Source: Phoenix dactylifera
Lineage: Eukaryota; Streptophyta; Magnoliopsida; Arecales; Arecaceae
Reading direction: 5' to 3'
DNA: 64,000 nt
Assembly: GCF_009389715.1 (NCBI RefSeq)
Contig: NC_052407.1
Location: 5,793,475 to 5,857,474, forward strand
Positions 1 through 12,580 of the stretch are shown here, in pieces. The notes under the pieces are model-generated. The model ran no database searches and was not told the DNA's origin. It was given only the letters and a program-made list of their open reading frames with translations. The stretch's first letter is position 1; every line of letters starts with the position of its first letter. A program made the translations under genes and the position numbers.

Positions 1-2212
1 GCCGCACTGTTTACCTTTCGAAATACATGTGTGACTCAAAATGAGTCGAAACCCTTCAAAAGGTGACATACATCCCAAACTAATGGATGTAGATCTGACC
101 TAGTATATTCACTCCTGATCTAATCAACCATTGTAGCCGAATTGCTCTCCAAGAGTATCCGCCGAGCTCCCAAAGATGAACCTCATGACATCAACATGGA
201 GTCTAAGCTTTTTTTTTAATTTTAGCAATACAATAATAATGTGTCATCCATATGCTTTCAATCCTTGGTCTTCTCCAAGAGTGAGCCTTTGGGAGTGGAT
301 GCCAACCGACCAAGCTAACAATTGTCGGCTATCAAGCACTTACCTATACAATATACTTAAAAAATATCTTCTCTTATTAGCTGGATTCGTTTAAAGTGTT
401 ACGTCTTCGATCTAGCTTTAACTATATTTTTTACTTCCTAATTGTTATAAAAGTTAATCCTAGTTTTACAGTGACTATTTCCATATCTCATCAGTTTGTC
501 ACATTGGCATATCTTTTCTGAACTATTGTACGAGTTCTTTAGCCTTCAAGCTTTATATCAGGCACCTATCAAAGTGAAGGGAACTCTTATAGCCCTTGAC
601 AGCAACAGCTTTGCGATATTTTCGCCAGTTCCATTTCTCACGTCCACAGTTGCTCTTATTTAAAGTTCTGTCACTCTAAAGAAGATTTGCTCCACTACAG
701 CCGCCCATAAGATAGGCTGTGGCCGAAGATTGGAGGTGAGAAAATGGAGTCCGGGTGCAAATTGCATCGAATTCTCAAAGATCTTAGGGCTACGGACCAA
801 TATATGGAATTTGATCTGGTGTAGTGCCAGGGCTAGTTGAATCCACTTATTCGGGTCAACATGGGCTTAACCAGGCTTTTCCGAATGTTCTATGCAAAGA
901 AATGGAACAAAGTTATTACTCTCACAAAATAGAATTCCAACTTATCTTAGGTTTTCTTCATGAAAAAAGTGAGAAATAGGAAAACCTAATCCAAATTTTG
1001 CTATTCTAGACATGAAAATGAAGTTGAAGTTGATTTTACCCATAAAAAAAGGAAAAAGAAAAAAAAAACTTGAAGTTGTATGCTGGACTGTATGGTATGC
1101 ATAGAAAATCAAAGTATGGTGCACCTAGAAATTGCTATTTGTGATATCAAATAATAACTCAAAATTAAAAACTTAATATAAAATCTTTTTTGTAAAACCA
1201 TTTGGTAGTAAACTTGTCTAGATTGAGGCGTGTGATGCACACAGCCTACATTCACCTCCTACGTGCAGGCATGCGATAATCTTGTCTTTATGGTACAACA
1301 ACTCAGCTCAACCCAATTCTCCTTTAAGTAAGCATGATTACTGGGGAGATTTGGCCTAAATGACTTCTTTAGATGCCCAAAAAAGAAAATGATAGAAAGC
1401 AGAAAATTGAAAATGAAGAACTTTGTAAGTAGAAGAAACTTTTGAGCGGATATAAAGCACTAGTAAATGAGAGAGAGATCGAGAATTGTGTTTGATTGAT
1501 CTCGGATGCTGCATCCAAAGTTTATTTTATGGACTCTATTTAGTAACCGATAGGATGTTACGTTTCCGAGGTATGCTATCCTATTCGGAAACCAACGTTC
1601 TTTTCTGAAGAGTCGCAACTCTTCTGAAAAAAGCCTCTAAAAAACCAAGTATTTTAAACTATTGAAAACAACTAAACTTTAGGAGATAAAGTTGGATTAT
1701 TTTTAAAAATTAAATCTTTTTATAAATTTAAAAATCCAACAATTCTCTACAAAAGATTTAAATTTAGAAAAAAATAAGTAAAAAATAATATATAAGCAAC
1801 TTATACTGTGCAATAGGTGAGATGTCCTGTGAACTTGAACCTCACTTAGTGTTGATACTATCTATCTAAAGTAATCATACTGGATTAGACCTTAAACTAA
1901 GTCAGTTATCTCAAATTTATCACACGTATAGTACAAATCAATTGGATATTTATGCAATGAGTGTCTTAAAAAAAAATATTTTAAACTATTGAAACCAAGT
2001 AAAATTTAGAAGATAAGGTTGGTTATTTTTTTAAAAAATAAATCTTTTTATAAATTTAAAACTCCAATGGTATGCAGAAGCTAACAGTATAAAGTTGGGA
2101 TTCAAATATTGTTCTGGAACTTCGTAATACAAACTAAAGAATAATTAACCTAGCATATGCCATACTAGACTATATTGTGTCATGTAATTTATATGGCACC
2201 GATCAACAGAAA
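1..2212. other. intergenic DNA, no gene recognised
   Basis: AT-rich sequence with only short open frames (72 codons or fewer) and no recognisable protein similarity. The part from about 1480 to 2070 looks like degraded transposon DNA and contains a direct repeat listed separately. I see no RNA gene here other than the tRNA that begins at 2213. Confidence 0.5.
1651..2067. repeat. direct repeat pair, about 90 bp each, 327 bp apart
   Basis: Bases 1651-1739 recur at 1978-2067 with a handful of mismatches and small indels. Both copies begin ATTTTAAACTATTGAAA and end with a run reading ATAAATTTAAAA followed by a CCAA block. The spacing and AT-rich character suggest pieces of a decayed retroelement or a local duplication. 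No coding content is visible. Confidence 0.6.
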
Positions 2213-2286
2213 TCCATTGTCGTCTAGTCCGGTTAGGATACCTGGCTTTCACCCAGGCGACCCGGGTTCAAATCCCGGCAATGGAA
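2213..2286 (+). tRNA. tRNA-Glu (anticodon TTC)
   Basis: A full cloverleaf can be drawn. The acceptor stem TCCATTG (2213-2219) pairs with CAATGGA (2279-2285), with discriminator A2286. The anticodon stem CCTGG/CCAGG (2241-2245, 2253-2257) encloses loop CTTTCAC with anticodon TTC at 2248-2250. The T stem CCGGG/CCCGG (2262-2266, 2274-2278) encloses TTCAAAT. The internal B box GGTTCAAATCC (2265-2275) fits the Pol III consensus, and a T run at 2287-2290 can terminate transcription. No intron is present. It reads glutamate codons GAA and GAG by wobble. It closely matches known plant nuclear tRNA-Glu sequences. Confidence 0.95.
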
Positions 2287-3202
2287 TTTTGTTCGTGCAC
2301 TTTTTTTTTCTTGCTTTCATGTTGTTTCCTGGGTCGTGGCTTCTCCAACTTGTAACGTCGAGCGTAGGTCTCTGTTTTGCCTGATGAGCGTGGAAAAAGG
2401 GCAAAACGAACACCTGTAAAAATGTCTACTGAAATTGCTCGTTTGATTCGACTCAAAGAACACATGCTGATGCTGCTAAAATTTCTGTAATTAAGGAAGT
2501 CAGCAATAGCCTTTGTGTTGTAGCTTCAATTTCAAATTCTCCATTAAAAGAAAAACATACATAACTCTTTACCAAGAAAAGGGGGAAAATAAGTATCACC
2601 AATATTCACCAATATTCTCAGATGAACAAATTACCATGTATTCATTTTTTTAACAGGATTTGATTCTCCTTGGTTGATCCCTTAATTTATTAATTTTCAA
2701 CAATTCAGCAGATGAAGAATAGGAAGCATATCATTAAGGATCATTTCAGATAATCAAGCTTATCCAGAATATCTTATCCAGAATATTATAAGGGCTTGAA
2801 ATAAGATATATCTAAGTTTGAAATATCCAAACGCCTGGGACCAAAATTCATTATCAAAAAGTCTGCAATTTTAGACTGTATTTCAGTTTTTGGCACTCTT
2901 TTTTCATTTGGTTTTCAATGTTGTATCCATCTAAATATTAAAAGATGGGCATTAACAGCTCCATGCACAGCCCCACAGAACATTACCAAACCAGCATCTC
3001 ATGAAAATTTCACAAAATGATGGTGTGAATGAACTCAATGAAGCATGCTTGGCAAAACCCTCAGAAAACAAGGTGATTCTACATTTTGGATATGGATATT
3101 TTTGATCAGAAACCTACAACTATTATTATCACAATACACATACAATGTTAGATATTATTTGTTCGAGCACCTTCTACAAAATTGAAGGAATTACACGGTG
3201 GT
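2287..3202. other. spacer between tRNA-Glu and the 3' end of the microprotein gene
   Basis: AT-rich sequence without a supported gene. Its right part should contain the 3' UTR and poly(A) site of the minus-strand gene that ends at 3203, but the boundary cannot be read from sequence alone. Confidence 0.4.
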
Positions 3203-6200
3203 CTAATGCTTCTCTTCCTTGGGAACATCTTTCTTCAGAACCTGTGAATCCAATTCTTTTGGTGCTGACCTGTGAAAAAGAAGGGCAGTTTAAGACAACG
3301 TAATAAATATCTGTTAAAACTTAGCACCTACATTACATATATGATATGTTCTAACTTGTCTAGAAGTGCAAGAAAACTGTGCCCTCACAAATGAACATTG
3401 AAATCCAAAAGCACAAAAGACATTATCAGACTTGAAACAAAGATAAAGGTACTTCCCCGGGAACTATGCTAGGTTCTTCTGAGAACAAGACCACATCAAG
3501 AGAACAATAGAAATAGGAAATGCATTTACCTTCAATTGTAGAAGATATTCACCACATACCTCAGCGTATCATCTGAACTTGATTGAAGGAAGGTAACTAC
3601 TGCTAACTTTCCATCCTAACCATATCATCCAATATCAGACAACAAAAAAGCCATAACACTAAGCTATACTACATGCAATGGCGGGTTCCTACAAATTCTG
3701 CAGTTTAAAGTTCTGCTGGCTAAAACTGATAAGACAGTGTGTGGCTTCAACATCATCATTCCCCGCATCAAAAGCATGCAACTAAAAACCTGATTTCCCA
3801 AATGAAGAAAAAGTCGCCAGAAATTTCAGACACTCAGCCATGAGAACGGTGTCATATATCGTAGAGCTCCCCAAGTGTAACAAAGTACACAGGCAAAAGT
3901 TTTAAAATCCTATCAGTTGTGGCTCCAATAATGTATTTGGAACTTTGACACAAACATGATTTCTGTTTTGAATTTAGAAAGGACAGCGAAGTGTGTAAAT
4001 AACCATTCTAACACCTTGAGAGTGATTCAATAATAAGCCTTAACAAGTCGGTGCAACTAAATGATCTGTCTCGTATATTAACTTTATGCTGGTCCCCATA
4101 TAATGAATAAAGCAAATATCAAACATGCTGACAGATGTCAAATGTCATTTTATAATAAGAGTTTCTCCTGCAGAAGCTACTGATGTTACCTAAGAACATA
4201 GACCACTTTTAGGCTCTTCAACCACCTAAGCATGTTCTAACATGTCTAAGCATCTGAACAGAGAAGCAAGAATGTGAAATGCTTAAAATGACCAATACCA
4301 TAAACAAGAAGCCTTCTCCCAACAATTTGAGGGAGGCTGTATACATCCTACTTCACCATTCCTTCAATCAACGGGTTACATCCTTTTCTAGTACATGTCT
4401 TCCATATTTTCCCTTGCATCCACTAGAATCTTGTGAAAATGTTATGTACCTGGCTAAGGCCCAAGCCAAATACACCCCTAACACCTAGGCATTTTTGGTG
4501 TATTGGTTGAGTGCTGCCTGCAGAAAGGACTACCTACTGACCAGAGTGTAGCCGCTATAGAGAAAGGGCTATTTGATTGTCCTAGAGTGAAAGCCACCAC
4601 ATGGATAGGTTAACTAGATCAGAGCGACAGCCACCAAAGAACGGGCTGTCAAGGATGTTGGTTGTGAAGTGTGGTGATTTGTTGAGTACCTGGTTAAAAA
4701 TATAAACCTAATGCATTACTAACACCTAGGCATTTTTGGTATATTAGTTAGGGCCATAAAATATGTTTTTATAGAAGCCCCAAAAACACAAGTACTTATG
4801 TTGACATGCATTTCAATTTCCCAAAAAAGTTATCAGCAAGTATGCCCTGGAGTGGATTGGAAGCACCAGAAATATCTATTGAACACATAACTGATTACTT
4901 GAGAAGGCTCCCTAGGCAGGCTTGATGTTTTTGTTTACTTTTAGTTGGCAAAATGAAATATTTTACAGGGCGAAAAGACAAGAAGCAGCTAACTAGCGGA
5001 CCAACCTCGTGTGCCCAGATGCCAACCAGAATGACCAAATAACATACTCTCATGGAAGAGTAATAGGCAAAGTTATAGGTCTTTCCTGGAACAAATAAAG
5101 TCATCTTACACAACATTATATTACCTATCCTTTCATAGAATCTCGATATACATATCTAATTGGAATCTATTACCTACATAATTTCGTTTCAGCAAGAAAA
5201 GACCAATTACCTATACCAAGAACGGTTAAAAAAATGAGAACAGAAAGGAACCCCACTTGACAGAGTTGTCAATCCATGTTTATTTGAGAATTCATACAGC
5301 CATGTGACTTTTCCAATAAGATGATGTCAAGCAATATTGCCAATCATTGCGTAACATTCCAACTTTTGGCTACCATTCTCTAGCATTCAAATTGTTATCA
5401 AAGTACGCACTGGATGCTGTTTTCTTACGAAATTATGTGTCGTTCCAGCATGTAAGATATCATATGCTGTCTAAATCATCTTGCTAGCTAGCATAGAGGA
5501 TTTATAAATGTTCAAGTCTTTAGCTTGAAGTGGAACTCTTGGTACAGACTAGTAACAAGAAGATCATGGAGGAACATATTACCTAAGCCGTCACTTTCTT
5601 GAAACCACTGAACAAACTACAGAGTCTCAAGGGCATGGAAGACATCAAGCCATAGCACAATGTACATTGGATCTAAGATTTCGTGAAAAGATTAGAACTT
5701 GATTATAATCCTTATTAATTTGATATATGAATTGATAGGGCTCGCTCAGCTATTCCATGCACAACCAAAGTATAATGTCATTGTGTCAAGGAACAATCAA
5801 CTGCTTCAGCAATGCCCTCAATCCAATGGTAGAAACTTCTCCTAATCTAGTTCTATTCAATGCCATCTTAATTCAACAGTACTTCGAATCTATATATCAA
5901 ATTTTCCCCACATCATCACACACAAAATTGACATCTAGGCAAAGTATATCCATTTTCTAGCCATCATGGCATACAACTTGTAATTATTTCCAAAGATTGT
6001 AAACCGATACTTCTAACTCTGTCTGGAATGGAATGTAATTCTTATTTTGGAGTAAAGCTAGAAAATCAATTCTTAGATTCTTTGTGATGACAACTATATG
6101 ACTATGCTCCTTGTCCCTTCATTCTTACAAATGTGATAGGTGTTGCCAAGAATGGGCCTTTACTGCTTGGTGACTCAATGACACATTGTGCCCTTAATTT

Positions 6201-9200
6201 AGTCTTTCCAGTGGCAGTGTGAATAAAATCACTTTCACCTTTTCTCTATGACTACCCATTATTCCTTTGTTGACCTTATCTTCACTGTACTCACATGTAG
6301 CTTGACTATTTGGCATTGGGTAATTTGATAGTTTTCAATCTTCAAAGCAGTGGCCCAATTTTTAATTCTATGATTTAATCATTCAAACAGCTCTATTTCG
6401 CAAAACTTATATGAGCATCTCACATCATTTTGTGCCATATGTTTTTTAAAGAAGTCTGTGCAACTGTGTAATGACAGCTTGAATATTCAAACTAAGCTTT
6501 AATATCAACAAACTAAGTTCCAATATAAATAGTGGATGCACAGATAAATAAAGGAGCTTGGTAGGGTTTGTGTCAAAAACTAATAATGATTGAATTAGAG
6601 GCACACTCAAAGAGGAAATAAGTCAGAATTTCAGTGCCAAGGAGTTACTGCTGCTGTACAGAACTTTGTTATGATGAGTTTGCAGGTTTTCAAAGAAATA
6701 ATAAGAAAGAACAATGATGAGATGATGACCATATGGTTATTCTCTTTTTATTGTAACTTAACTCTCCTACCAAGTATATACTAATTGATGTTTTGAGATA
6801 GAAAAATTATATTATATTTTATGTCACTATCAGAACTTAATCAACATGGAGGCACGTAAGCACATCAACTAGCATATGTTAGTGCCTGAGTATGGCATTT
6901 AAGTCACTCTTTTCTTTCTTACTCTTGACAAATAGTTGAGGCAGCTTGGGATTAAGGCTGCAAATGGGTCGGGTCGACCCGTGACCCGACCCGACCCGAC
7001 CCGCGTAGACCCGACCCGACCCGAATTTTAGGACCCGCGGGTCCGGGTCGGGTCCTAAAATTGGACCCGAATCATTTTCTGGGTCGGGTCTGGGTTTACC
7101 CAACGGACCCGACCCGACCCGAATGGACCCGAAAAGAGAGAGAGAGGAAAAGCAAAAGAAAGTCTTTTCTTTTTCTTTTTCTTTTTTTTTTAGCGTGGGT
7201 TGTGGTACTGTTGGTCAGTGTGGGAGGATAGCAAGTTAGCAACAAGCATAGGTTCACAGAATCCAAAGGAACGTCGGCCCATCAGGATTCTCTCTCGATC
7301 TATTACACTGTTGAGACCTCTGGTGTCTCGGTAGCTGCCTTTTTTTTTTTCCTTCTGTTTTTTGGTTTTTGTTTCTTTTAACTTTTGAAGGGAGAAAGTG
7401 AGGGAACACTGCAACTGAATATGGGTCATGTGCTAGTTTTCTGTAATGGAATTGGATTTTGGAAGAAGGTCTGGGTTTTTTTTTGTCCTCGTGAGAGGGG
7501 AGCTGGGAGACACCGAGTTCCGTCCAATCAGTCATATAGATAAAAAATAGTGTGTCATGGGTCATCTGTTCTGACTAGAGCTCAATTGCAAAGTCTTTCA
7601 AGTCATGGGTCGCCCAGCACCTCATAATTATGATATGACCAAATTAGATTTGCCCAAATTTTTTCCCAAAAGCACAAAAAAATTGGACCCGATCGGACCC
7701 GGACCCGACCCGAATCAGACCCGGACCCGACCCGAACCCGACTCGGACCCGACCCGACCCAACCCGATCTTCAACCGGGTCGGGTCCGGGTCCAAAATTG
7801 GGACCCGAACAAAAAACCGGGTCGGATCGGGGTCACCTAGGACCCGACCCGACCCGACCCATTTGCACCCCTAGGATTTACTGTGGGCCGCAGTGATAGG
7901 GTTGGGTGCCTTGGATATGCCTTAAATAAGCAGTTTGGTTTTCATTGGGCCACTCTTGACCAACTGTTTGACCTATGAAGGAGAGGATTGTGATGAAGGC
8001 CCAATATTATAGTTTGCCCATGAAGGCGTAAAATCTGCTTGCAAGCAAAACCATTCTCTTATTTTCAATATGTTCAGACAGGACACAAATACAAGGAGAT
8101 TTTGTCTATGTTAAAATTCTATTGCAAGTGTAGTAATTTTGTTGGCACTGTGTTCATAAGTAGGGATGATTAATGCTGCATGAGATGTGGAGCATAACCT
8201 GAAACCCCTCCCTCAGTGAATCACCATGACCTGATATACCAGCAAATAAGGGAAGTGGTTTACTTCTGGGCATTGTGATTCATAAAGACTGTTTGTTGAT
8301 ACTCCACTTCTCATGTGGCATGTATCACTTTACCTGCAAACAGCAAGGTAAACCACTTCTCTCAATCTCTTCAAAGAAAGGAAAAATAAAATGAAAATGA
8401 AGAGCCCAGAAGAATACCACACCAGAAAAAACAATACTATACATCCACAAATCATAACTTTCATTCTTTATTCTAATTAACTATAACAAAGTTAAAGATA
8501 AATGAAAGATGGTAAATCAAACAACTACATCGACAGACTTTTGAAAAGAGAAAACAACCATAACCATAAGAGCAATCAGGATAGGAAACTAAAAAATATA
8601 ACAAACTAGCTATCCCAAAGATTCATGGTCCTTTCATGTATCAAATTTTCAACAAAACAAAAACTTCAAAATTATTTAAATGTCATTTTGTCAGGTCAAC
8701 TTCCATGATATTTAATCTTTTTTACATACAAAACAAGATGGAACAACGGTAATCAGGAGTGTAAGATCTGGCTGTGATCAATAAAATAAAATAAGCAATG
8801 GCCTTAATGCATAGCCCTTGATAGTAAACAAGGACGTACAAAACCAAACCAAATTGATGAAAACATTTGTCAATTATAGTTCCATTATAACACATAATCA
8901 GAAATCTACTCACTTTTAACTCTATGAAAAACAAAGATGGATAAGAAAAAAGCCTAAGGGCCTGTTTGACACCATTGCTGGTTTTGTATTTTGGTTTCTC
9001 CATGAATTAGTGAAATCCCAGATGAGATTGACGTAGGAGACATTCGCAGGAAATTCTACTATTTCTACCATTTATTTTGGCTCTTTCTTGAAAACAAACA
9101 ATTTTTGCTTCCAAAGCTTCCAAAGATTTTTCACTCCAACAATTCGACAAAACAAGAAGATTTTCGTCATAAGGCGGTACAGGATGTCCAGTCTAGTATA

Positions 9201-9785
9201 TTTCTGAAGCAAAAGCAATGCCAAATGGGCCTAACATAATTCTTATATGCCCATAATTTCGTATAAATTATTACTCACCAACCAAAGATAATCAGCATTT
9301 CAGTTGCTCAAGATAGCGCAGCACTCGCAGTTTGAGAAGACTGAATTACTTACCTCCAGAAAGCTAAAGACTAAACCAATTCCACAGATATTCTAAAAAT
9401 AAATAAATTTTAGCTGACCCATAAAACATTTGTGACAATAACTAAAACAGATTACTGTAGTAAATATCGCGAAACCAGTCAAAATCCATCTAAATGACAT
9501 AAGAAATTGTCGCAATCAATTTATATTGAATCAAATTTAAGTTTTGATTCATTTGCTTAGCTAAAATCTCAGAGCGAAATCCAAACATTCTCAGCTAGGA
9601 TTTGAATTCAGAAAAGAGAAAGAAGGGTTTTACTTGGCGGCGAAGGTGGAGTCCTCTTCGAGCCACTGGCGGATTTGACGGACGTTGCGGCGGAAGATGG
9701 CGGCGGACTGCTTGACGTCGCTGCGGAAGAGGAGGACGGCGGCGCTCCCACCGACCACCGTCAGGATGAAGTTGGTCATTGCCAT
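3203..9785 (-). CDS. 72-residue single-pass membrane microprotein, two exons with a 6.4-kb intron
   Basis: Exon 1 is 9785-9634 and exon 2 is 3269-3203, both read on the minus strand. The donor is AA|GTAAAA, the acceptor is TTTCACAG|GTCAG, and the junction codon is AAG. Residues 5-20 (NFILTVVGGSAAVLLF) form a likely membrane segment. A basic amphipathic stretch follows (RSDVKQSAAIFRRNVRQIRQ), and the tail is charged, rich in K and E, and ends EEKH. From memory, similar short proteins with a PKEL...KKDVPK tail are conserved across land plants and have no assigned function. If exon 1 is read through it gives a 51-residue protein ending AAK, but the spliced form restores the conserved tail and is preferred. 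The intron (3270-9633) contains an hAT-like element. Localisation and role are unknown; a mitochondrial or other membrane peptide is only a guess. Confidence 0.75.
4446..4751. repeat. direct repeat within the microprotein gene intron, period 240 bp
   Basis: The block at 4446-4511 is repeated at 4686-4751. Each copy starts with TACCTGGYTAA and ends with CTAACACCTAGGCATTTTTG followed by a TATTRGTT motif. The 240-bp spacing suggests an old tandem duplication. No coding content. Confidence 0.5.
6953..7873. mobile_element. non-autonomous hAT-like element with GGGTCGGGTC-rich inverted ends
   Basis: The left end reads TAAGGCTGCAAATGGGTCGG. The right end, on the opposite strand, reads TAGGGGTGCAAATGGGTCGG, giving about 20 bp of terminal inverted repeat with two mismatches. 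Arrays of GACCC/GGGTC lie inside both ends (about 6965-7130 and 7684-7860), so each end can also fold on itself. The centre (7140-7600) is a purine/pyrimidine-rich filler without a transposase. The TAGGGGTGCAAAYGGGTCGGGT end type is common in plant hAT-like MITEs. I cannot find a clean 8-bp target duplication, so the family call is tentative. It lies in the intron of the microprotein gene. Confidence 0.6.
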
Positions 9786-10587
9786 CTTCTCGGGGCCAAA
9801 AAAAATCCCTAGAAAAAAACCTAGCGAGTTGGCGCTCTCGAAGCCGTCTCTTCTTGTGGAGCGAAGAGGATCTAAAAGACGAGAAATGAAACGAGAACGG
9901 AGGTCGGAGCCTGGTGCAGAGCTGGGAGGGCGTCGGGCAGACCAGATCGGATCCTCGACCGACCCGATTCGGACCCGACCCGTACCCGAAGTCCAGACCG
10001 GAGGCACGTCACACCGTGGCACGCACCTACAAGTTGCCAGATGGGTTTGTGGTTGTATCCTTCATGCGAAAGATGGATTCATCTTCCTTCGCGCCCATCA
10101 GCGGTTGGATCACACATCGCACAGATCTCAACGCGCTCCGAACAGCATATCCTGGTGCACAGCTCGCAAAGCGAGCCATGGATAATCAAATGGTGGATAG
10201 GCACGAATCCTCCCATCGCTCAAGTGAATGAAATAAAAATAAAAAATAAATTAAAAGGACTTTGGGTTCGTTTCATTAGGATAATCGGATGATTCCTAAG
10301 AATTATTTGTATAATTATAGAAGAAAATAAATTTTATCATTTTTAGTTGGTGTAAAAATTATTCTAAAAACTAGCATTGAAAGAAAATTATTATATTAGA
10401 CTTAGAGTAATCTTATAAGAGAATATTACTAAATTTCTAATAATATTTTTGATTAAGCAATTTAAATAATAATATTTTTTTCTTAACCTATTGGTTGGCC
10501 ATATATGACTCGCTTACATAAATATTGCCAATAGTAGCTATTACAAATATTAAAATATATTTACATGGGTTAATAAATATTTTAAAA
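9786..10587. other. 5' flank of the microprotein gene, with a GACCC-rich scrap
   Basis: Bases 9786-9950 on the minus strand are the probable 5' UTR and proximal promoter of the 72-residue protein. Around 9958-9990 there is a short GACCCGA-rich stretch that resembles the ends of the hAT-like element at 6953-7873. From about 10290 the sequence is AT-rich with nothing recognised. Confidence 0.4.
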
Positions 10588-11204
10588 TTAGTAATTAAGC
10601 CATATATTAATAAATATTGCCTCCATCACTAGGCTGGGGCGACAACTAGAAAGAAAGGAGGGCGGGCGAGGCGCATGGGTGCGGGGTCTGACGGGTACCC
10701 ACGGTGGAGTTGGCCCATGAGGGGGGGGGGGGGGGGGGGGCGGAAGGTAAAGGGGAATGGTTAAAGGGGAAAGCAAAGAGGGGCGGTTGGGATCACAATC
10801 TGGAGATGAGGGTTTCGACGCCGAAACCCTTGGGGAGCCAAAAGAGAGAGAGAGAGGGGTCGCGGCGCTCGTGGGAGGTAGGTCGAAGTAGGGAGAAGAA
10901 GTGATGGGGCGGTTCTGTGGTGCGGTGGTGGGAGGTGAAGTGGGTGGGAGAGAGATTTTGAGGGGGAGGGGGGAAGAGTTAAGGGTGGCGAGCGAGGGGA
11001 AGAAGGCGGAGGCGATGGCCTCGGCGCCGCTCACGGGAGACGACGACGGGCAGCAGTAAAGGCGAAGGCGGCGATGTGTGGAGCGGCGAGGGCGGAGCGG
11101 CGACAAAAGCGGAGCTTCGGCCGGCGACGCGGAGAAGGTGCAGTGGCTAAGGCAGCAAGGCGGAGGCGGCGCTGCGGTGGAGGCTCGGGAAGGAAGGTGA
11201 CCAG

Positions 11205-11248
<44 letters not shown>

Positions 11249-12155
11249 GAACTCGGATCCGATAGGGTTCGGGTTAACGGCATGACCGGCTTCGTTAACC
11301 CATTTCGCGCCCGATACGGATTTTTTAATCAAAACCAAAAGGATTCGGGTTAACGGGCTCGACCCGACCCGAAAACCCGTCACGTGCCTGTTATGGTCCA
11401 TCTTCATGGGTTTTGTAGGTTGTTGCGCCGGCTTCCGCGGCGATCGGCGCATAGGGTGCGGCGGCAGTTGAAGGTGATGGAGCGTGGAGCGTGGCGATGG
11501 AGCGGCGACGATGCGTGGAGCGCAGAATCGTCCGGCGAAGAGCCGCGGGTGGCAATGAGATGGCTGCTGCCAAGGGAGGCGACGGAGTGGCACCGGTGGA
11601 CGATCGCGGTGAGGAATCCAGGAATGACGAGGAGGAGAAGGCAGCGGCGGGGATGGGGTGGGTTTTCCCCTTCTTTTCCTCGGGAGCCATCGGAAGAAAG
11701 CAGGCATCGCGAAGGAAATGTCGACAGGATGAAAGAAATGGCCGGCGACGAGGTGGGTTTTCTCCTTCTTTTCCTCGGGAGCCGCCGGAAGAAAGCAGGC
11801 TTCGCGGAGGAGCGCGCGTCCTTTCCTCCTCTCCTGCGTACGATCGCTGGTTGTCTCGAGGGGAGGGGGGGGGGGGCAAGATTTTCCTTTTCGTGTACCG
11901 CCGGAGGAGAGGAAGACCCTGGGGTTTGGGTTTTTGTTTGGAAGAGAGAACGGGGAATCGCTCCTCAGTCGGGGATGAGCCGTCCCAAACCTTTTCAACC
12001 TGCGCCCCCACATTTAGAGCAGTGTCCACGGAAGCCCGGAAAATTCTATTGCCATGCTCTATACCAAAATTGATGCAGAACAGCGAAAAAAAAAAGAGAG
12101 GGATTGAAAAAAAAAAAAGAAAGAAGAGGAGAGAAAGATTGGAGGGAGAGAACTA
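10588..12155. repeat. GC-rich, stop-poor repetitive block
   Basis: Base composition jumps to high GC relative to both flanks. The block contains a run of 20 G (10721-10740), a TC dinucleotide array (about 11209-11244), a GGTTAACGGG/GACCCGACCCG motif cluster (about 11260-11390) and internal duplications. Open frames of 200-290 codons occur on both strands and overlap each other. The predicted products are low-complexity and rich in R, P, S and G, as expected from GC-rich non-coding DNA. I treat it as transposon-derived and not as a gene. Confidence 0.5.
11657..11811. repeat. imperfect tandem duplication, 95-bp period
   Basis: The block starting GGTGGGTTTTC at 11657-11716 recurs at 11752-11811. 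Both copies contain CTTCTTTTCCTCGGGAGCC and GGAAGAAAGCAGGC. The few differences indicate some age. It lies inside the GC-rich block. Confidence 0.75.
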
Positions 12156-12470
12156 GGGTTCACACCTAGTTCTAGCTCTAGGCTTCATGCCAATACTAAA
12201 GAAGAGAATCATAAATCTTTATTCATCATAACATAAGTGCATGAAACCATATATAGAGGCCACAAATTAGCAAAAAGATCCCTATAAAGAAAATAATCCT
12301 ATAAAAGCCCTAAAATGACAAAATGCAAACAAGCCCAATCAACATAAAATAAAACCAACTAAGATAAATCAATCCAGCTACAACGAAACTGGATGGACCG
12401 TCCTCCTGCGACCACTGTGGCCCTGCGTAACAGACGGTCCGGTACTGGTGTCCGCACTAATTCTTTTTCA
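12156..12470 (-). mobile_element. possible LTR fragment, minus orientation
   Basis: Read on the minus strand, the stretch has a TATATATGG box followed by GAATAAAGATTTATGATTC (a possible polyadenylation region) and a GAACTAGGTGTGAACCCTAG segment, an order seen in plant Copia-type LTRs. Neither terminal TG...CA ends nor an internal domain could be located, so this is a guess about a fragment. Confidence 0.35.
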
Positions 12471-12580
12471 AATATGGTCAGCTTTTGATATAAATCCGAG
12501 ATAGCATTTGAGCCTTGTCTCCATCTGCACTTGATGAAGGATCAATGTGAGGTTGGAAACGAGAGTTACAACCATCCAAC

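Noticed and set aside
7605-7874. 89-codon frame rich in Pro, Asp and Arg
   Set aside because: It is the GACCC array at one end of the hAT-like element.
9685-10231. Plus-strand frames of 105-166 codons opposite the microprotein exon
   Set aside because: They are antisense shadows of the exon and its GC-rich leader, with no domain or splice context.
10588-12156. Open frames of 221-288 codons on both strands
   Set aside because: They overlap in several frames of GC-rich DNA with dinucleotide and poly-G runs; the products are low-complexity and share no recognisable domain.
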